From positions 1-8,991 of the forward strand of contig CAMHPM010000046.1 in NCBI GenBank assembly GCA_946187025.1: 8,991 bases of DNA, written 5' to 3'. This document shows positions 7,143 through 8,991 of the stretch, piece after piece; the stretch's first letter is position 1; every line of letters starts with the position of its first letter. The position numbers and the translations under genes were made by a program. This DNA comes from an uncultured Prevotellaceae bacterium (GTDB lineage Bacteria > Bacteroidota > Bacteroidia > Bacteroidales > Bacteroidaceae). Under the pieces are notes generated by a model. The model searched no databases. It was given only the letters and a program-made list of their open reading frames with translations, and was not told the origin of the DNA.

Positions 7143-8009
7143 TTAGTACAGCACCTTTAGTGTGGTTCCGTCGCCCCGGCGTAGGATGTTGACTCCTCGT
7201 TGTGGAGACGCAATCCGTTGTCCCTGCAGGTTGTAGATGGCGCGATTATCCAACTGTGATTTGTCGTTGTGGGTTGAATTGATTCCAGTGGTCAATTGGT
7301 CGAGGAAACTGAAATCACGATATTCCGATTCGGGTGCCTTATATATTATCTTGCCATTCTGGATAAATACATTGAGCATGGTAACGGGGATTCTTGTGGT
7401 AGGTGACTCACCATTCGGAATCCAGCTTATCAGATTGTTGATTGTACAGCCGATGTTGTCTATGATTGTGAATTTATTATCCTCCCATTGTTTGTGAACG
7501 GTATATACGGTACGTGTGCTACCGTCGGCCATCACAGCTTGCGATTGTGTCACACTATGTTTGTTTTCGTTTCCCCTCAGGAATACGCTGATAGTGTTCG
7601 AATTTTTCAATGCGTCGAAGTCATAGATTATGGTTTCCTTATCTCGCAACTCGAAATATTCATAAGGAGGGTAGTAGCTGTTTTCGTCGTCGGGATTTTT
7701 CCACTTTATCAATTTGTTCCCTTCGGTCCTTACGTTGGCCACAAAGTATGGGGGTTCATCTTTTAATACATACTTTCCGTTCTTCAATTTCCAAGTCACA
7801 TACATGTGTTGGTATTTCACACCGTCGATGATGGTATCACCATCGAGATAATATGTCGAAAACACATCCTGTGCCACTCCGCCGCTTATGTAACGGCCTT
7901 TACCGCAATATACCCAAATAGGATTTCCGTCAAGCATACCTGATTGTTCCTGTGCAAATGTGCTGGAGCTGATACTGAGCAACAATGCAAATAAGCTAAT
8001 TATTCTCAT
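7143..8009 (-). CDS. Exported protein of unknown function with YNLQGQR-type C-terminal tail
   Basis: The 288-residue product starts with a signal peptide: charged MR, a hydrophobic core ISLFALLLSI, and a probable signal peptidase I site after A19 (TFA-Q). The mature part has patterns I recall from uncharacterised Bacteroidota secreted proteins: YYLDGDTIIDGVKY (53-66), ETIIYDFDAL (125-134) and IIDNIGCTINNL (182-193). The last 32 residues, AIYNLQGQRI...GVNILRRGDGTTLKVLY, resemble the short C-terminal tail (YNLxGQRV...KGxxIxxGKKVxx) common on Prevotella secreted proteins and related to sorting-type C-terminal regions. It is probably a cell-surface or periplasmic beta-sheet protein. No catalytic motif is visible, and only two Cys occur (C35, C188). 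It is monocistronic, divergent from the LuxR-type gene, and more A+T-rich than recJ-trpS. A type IX sorting role for the tail is an inference. Confidence 0.85.
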   Translation of the reverse strand: MRIISLFALLLSISSSTFAQEQSGMLDGNPIWVYCGKGRYISGGVAQDVFSTYYLDGDTIIDGVKYQHMYVTWKLKNGKYVLKDEPPYFVANVRTEGNKLIKWKNPDDENSYYPPYEYFELRDKETIIYDFDALKNSNTISVFLRGNENKHSVTQSQAVMADGSTRTVYTVHKQWEDNKFTIIDNIGCTINNLISWIPNGESPTTRIPVTMLNVFIQNGKIIYKAPESEYRDFSFLDQLTTGINSTHNDKSQLDNRAIYNLQGQRIASPQRGVNILRRGDGTTLKVLY

Positions 8010-8058
8010 GATTCTTTTTCTTTTAGGTTAAACAATAGGCTTTATTTGGTTTCGGGGG

Positions 8059-8066
8059 CAAAGTTA
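8059..8066 (-). promoter_or_regulatory. Bacteroidota -7 promoter box for the exported-protein gene
   Basis: On the minus strand this reads TAACTTTG, an exact TAnnTTTG match. Transcription would begin near 8052-8054, giving a leader of about 45 nt that is rich in A and contains no Shine-Dalgarno before the ATG at 8009. No convincing -33 TTG is seen at the usual distance. Confidence 0.6.
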
Positions 8067-8082
8067 GTGATTATTTATTAAA

Positions 8083-8094
8083 GTGTAGTTACAC
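8083..8094. promoter_or_regulatory. Small dyad between divergent genes, possible operator
   Basis: GTGTA-gt-TACAC is an inverted repeat in the 101-bp gap between the exported-protein gene and the LuxR-type gene. It lies 17 bp upstream of the -7 box at 8059-8066 (reading leftward) and 16 bp before the LuxR-type ATG. GerE/LuxR-type proteins bind dyads, so this could be an autoregulatory site, but 5-bp arms in A+T-rich DNA can arise by chance. Confidence 0.3.
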
Positions 8095-8110
8095 AAAAGT
8101 GTATTTTTTT

Positions 8111-8410
8111 ATGGTAGGCAAAAAAAGCACACTTTTTAGTGTTAAACTGGTCTTGAAATCTGACAGGAGAGCGTTGATATATGATTTTGACCGGCATATA
8201 TGGAACCTGTTGGCACCTGTGCAGCTCGGCGCGGATGAAAAAAGTGTTATCCAACTTGCTGCAAAAGGTTATACCATAGAGCAGATAGCCGAAAAGATGT
8301 GCAAATCGGTAGATAGCGTGAAGCAGTATCGCCGGCGATTGTTTGCAAAACTTGGAGTAGATAACATTGCCGAGGCTGTCGTATTTGCCATAAACAATAA
8401 GTTGTTGTAA
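8111..8410 (+). CDS. Small LuxR/GerE-type helix-turn-helix DNA-binding protein
   Basis: The 99-residue product is almost only a DNA-binding domain. Residues 39-99 match the LuxR/NarL (GerE) helix-turn-helix: LGADEKSVIQLAAKGYTIEQIAEKM forms the first helices, and SVDSVKQYRRRLFAKLGV (66-83) is the recognition helix with the family ending KLGV, followed by NIAEAVVFAINNKLL. The first 38 residues (including ALIYDFDRHIWNLL) are too short for a receiver or ligand-sensing domain. They resemble the linker that precedes this HTH in longer Bacteroidota regulators, so this is either a genuine stand-alone regulator or the tail of a decayed larger gene. The ATG at 8111 is preferred to a GTG at 8099. It is divergent from the exported-protein gene and followed by the 22-nt repeat array. 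No terminator is visible after it. What it regulates and what it senses are unknown. Confidence 0.85.
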   Translation: MVGKKSTLFSVKLVLKSDRRALIYDFDRHIWNLLAPVQLGADEKSVIQLAAKGYTIEQIAEKMCKSVDSVKQYRRRLFAKLGVDNIAEAVVFAINNKLL

Positions 8411-8441
8411 TCGTTGGGATAAAGAAAGATGTGCGTGTGAG

Positions 8442-8660
8442 GATGAAAAACCTTTCACGTGCTGATGAAAAAGCTTGAGAGTGCGGAGTAATTTTGCTGC
8501 GAGTGCGGAGTAATTCTTTAATTTGTAGTGCAAATTATTAAATTTCTGACCACAAATTATTAAATTTGCACGACAAATTATTAAATTTCTGGTCACAAAT
8601 TAAACAATTCTTACGTACTCACAAGGAAAATGTGTGTGTACTCGCGTAGAAATTCTTCTG
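8442..8660. repeat. Array of degenerate ~22-nt phased direct repeats
   Basis: Non-coding DNA that can be cut into units of 21-23 nt, with neighbouring units sharing half of their sequence. gatgaaaaa occurs at 8442 and 8464; gagtgcg at 8479 and 8501; gagtaatt at 8486 and 8508; caaattattaaattt at 8531, 8553 and 8574; a decayed caaatta at 8596; and gtactc at 8615 and 8638. Every listed step is 21-23 nt. AATT cores fall at 8490, 8512, 8533, 8555, 8576 and 8598, averaging about 21.6 nt, close to two turns of B-DNA. The period is not a multiple of three, and no frame is open across it on the plus strand. A phased binding-site array is the simplest reading, but no binding protein is shown. Confidence 0.75.
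8531..8601. repeat. Core of the array: three identical 15-mers in a larger inverted repeat
   Basis: caaattattaaattt is exact at 8531-8545, 8553-8567 and 8574-8588, with a partial copy from 8596. Each copy is itself an imperfect dyad (AAATT-atta-AATTT). The spacers after copies one and three are ctgacca and ctggtca, so TGACCA (8547-8552) and TGGTCA (8590-8595) are exact inverted repeats centred near 8571. The block therefore has both direct and inverted symmetry. Confidence 0.8.
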
Positions 8661-8802
8661 CATTTGCTGGAAAATCTTTATGTATTCAAGTCGTGGTCCA
8701 TGTATTTGCATGTTGACTGAATGATTGGCTTCGTGCCTTGTCTGTTTTGATGTGTTTATAAAAAATATTGTGTGTAAACTGCATTTTTAGGCTTCGTTTT
8801 TG

Positions 8803-8832
8803 TTGGTAATTGCTGAAAAGTTCGTAAATTGC
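8803..8832 (+). promoter_or_regulatory. Weak candidate promoter for the last gene
   Basis: TTG at 8803-8805 is followed after 19 nt by TAAATTGC at 8825-8832, which keeps the TA and the first two Ts of TAnnTTTG but not its end. If used, the transcript would start near 8838 and include the acttagtgc repeat pair in a leader of about 75 nt. No better plus-strand match was found between 8700 and 8912. Confidence 0.25.
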
Positions 8833-8855
8833 GGCGCGAAATAAAGCAAATACCG

Positions 8856-8886
8856 ACTTAGTGCTGTACGAACATAAACTTAGTGC
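8856..8886. repeat. 22-nt-spaced acttagtgc pair before the last gene
   Basis: acttagtgc is exact at 8856-8864 and 8878-8886, again 22 nt apart. The second copy continues as agtgcaatta, nearly the same as agtgcaaatta at 8527-8537 in the main array. The pair ends 26 bp before the ATG at 8913, so it is placed to act on transcription or translation of that gene. Confidence 0.65.
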
Positions 8887-8912
8887 AATTAATATTAACA
8901 AATCCAAAACTG

Positions 8913-8991
8913 ATGAAAACATTATTCCTTTACACATTTTCGCTGCTGGCAGCCTTGTGTTTCGGCGTTTGTGATGTGATGGCTCAAACGG
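8913..8991 (+). CDS. Start of an exported protein (3' truncated)
   Basis: The ATG at 8913 opens a frame that runs off the window after 26 codons. The translation is a clear signal peptide: MKT, a hydrophobic core LFLYTFSLLAALCFGV, then a probable signal peptidase I site at VMA-QT. The two Cys do not sit in a lipobox, so a lipoprotein is unlikely. The rest of the protein is outside the window and no family can be assigned. Position and orientation suggest it is the gene served by the repeat-rich 502-bp region upstream. Confidence 0.75.
   Translation, partial: MKTLFLYTFSLLAALCFGVCDVMAQT

Larger units (their letters stand above)
8661..8912. other. A+T-rich intergenic region before the last gene
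   Basis: No credible gene is seen here on either strand. Weak continuation of the array can be traced to about 8744 (for example atgta at 8680 and 8700), but matches are too short to be sure. From 8745 the sequence is A+T-rich with T and A runs. The candidate promoter and the acttagtgc repeat pair listed separately lie in its second half. No tRNA cloverleaf or strong terminator hairpin was recognised. Confidence 0.5.

Noticed and set aside
8099..8110. GTG start for the LuxR-type gene
   Set aside because: The ATG four codons later is adequate, and the extra residues come from the T-run of the leader.
8078..8596. 172-codon open frame on the minus strand
   Set aside because: It is antisense to the LuxR-type gene and runs through the repeat array. 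The translation has no recognisable domain and its repeated NLIIC segments only reflect the 21-22-nt DNA repeats.
8442..8660. CRISPR array
   Set aside because: Units are only 21-23 nt in all, the repeats change along the array, there are no unique spacers of 25-40 nt and no cas gene is nearby.
8442..8660. Iteron-type replication origin
   Set aside because: The spacing of about 22 nt is iteron-like, but there is no Rep gene, no DnaA-box cluster and the repeat consensus is not constant. The surrounding genes look chromosomal.
8686..8937. 83-codon minus-strand open frame across the last intergenic region
   Set aside because: It overlaps the signal-peptide start at 8913 and has no family resemblance, and its composition looks like translated A+T-rich spacer.

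Overview
The window looks like a chromosomal piece of a Bacteroidota genome, most likely Prevotella or a close relative (inference). The grounds are: two boxes matching the Bacteroidota -7 promoter consensus TAnnTTTG in front of genes that lack Shine-Dalgarno sequences; a RecQ of the roughly 640-residue type I associate with Bacteroidota; a secreted protein ending in a YNLQGQR-type tail; and a GH43 arabinanase carrying a C-terminal dockerin-like domain.

Layout. Bases 1-1191 (+) hold the 3' part of a secreted GH43 arabinan-degrading enzyme. It converges on a four-gene leftward block, and a perfect 18-bp hairpin lies between the two. Read in transcription order from about 7008 down to 1385, the block is recJ, recQ, a TPR-protein gene and trpS. 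recJ and recQ overlap, recQ and the TPR gene are 16 bp apart, and trpS follows after 99 bp that contain a triplicated 25/23-nt repeat. The TPR gene is frameshifted in mid-repeat by what looks like a 13-nt insertion.

To the right of recJ the DNA becomes visibly richer in A+T. A leftward secreted protein of unknown function (7143-8009) is divergent from a very small LuxR/GerE-type DNA-binding protein (8111-8410, +). A 502-bp gap follows, and then the first 26 codons of another exported protein (8913 to the window end, +).

The most unusual part is this 502-bp gap. From about 8442 to 8660 it is built of imperfect units of 21-23 nt in which neighbouring units share one half of their sequence: gatgaaaaa twice, then gagtgcg twice, then gagtaatt twice, then caaattattaaattt three times plus a decayed copy. 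Six AATT cores fall at spacings of 22, 21, 22, 21 and 22 nt, about two helical turns. A further pair of 22-nt-spaced repeats (acttagtgc) lies just before the last gene and shares the string AGTGC(A)AATTA with the array. Smaller micro-repeats of the same kind occur in the gaps beside trpS. No protein, CRISPR or tRNA explains them. A phased operator array read by a DNA-binding protein, possibly the adjacent LuxR-type protein, or a slippage-driven regulatory region, are hypotheses only.
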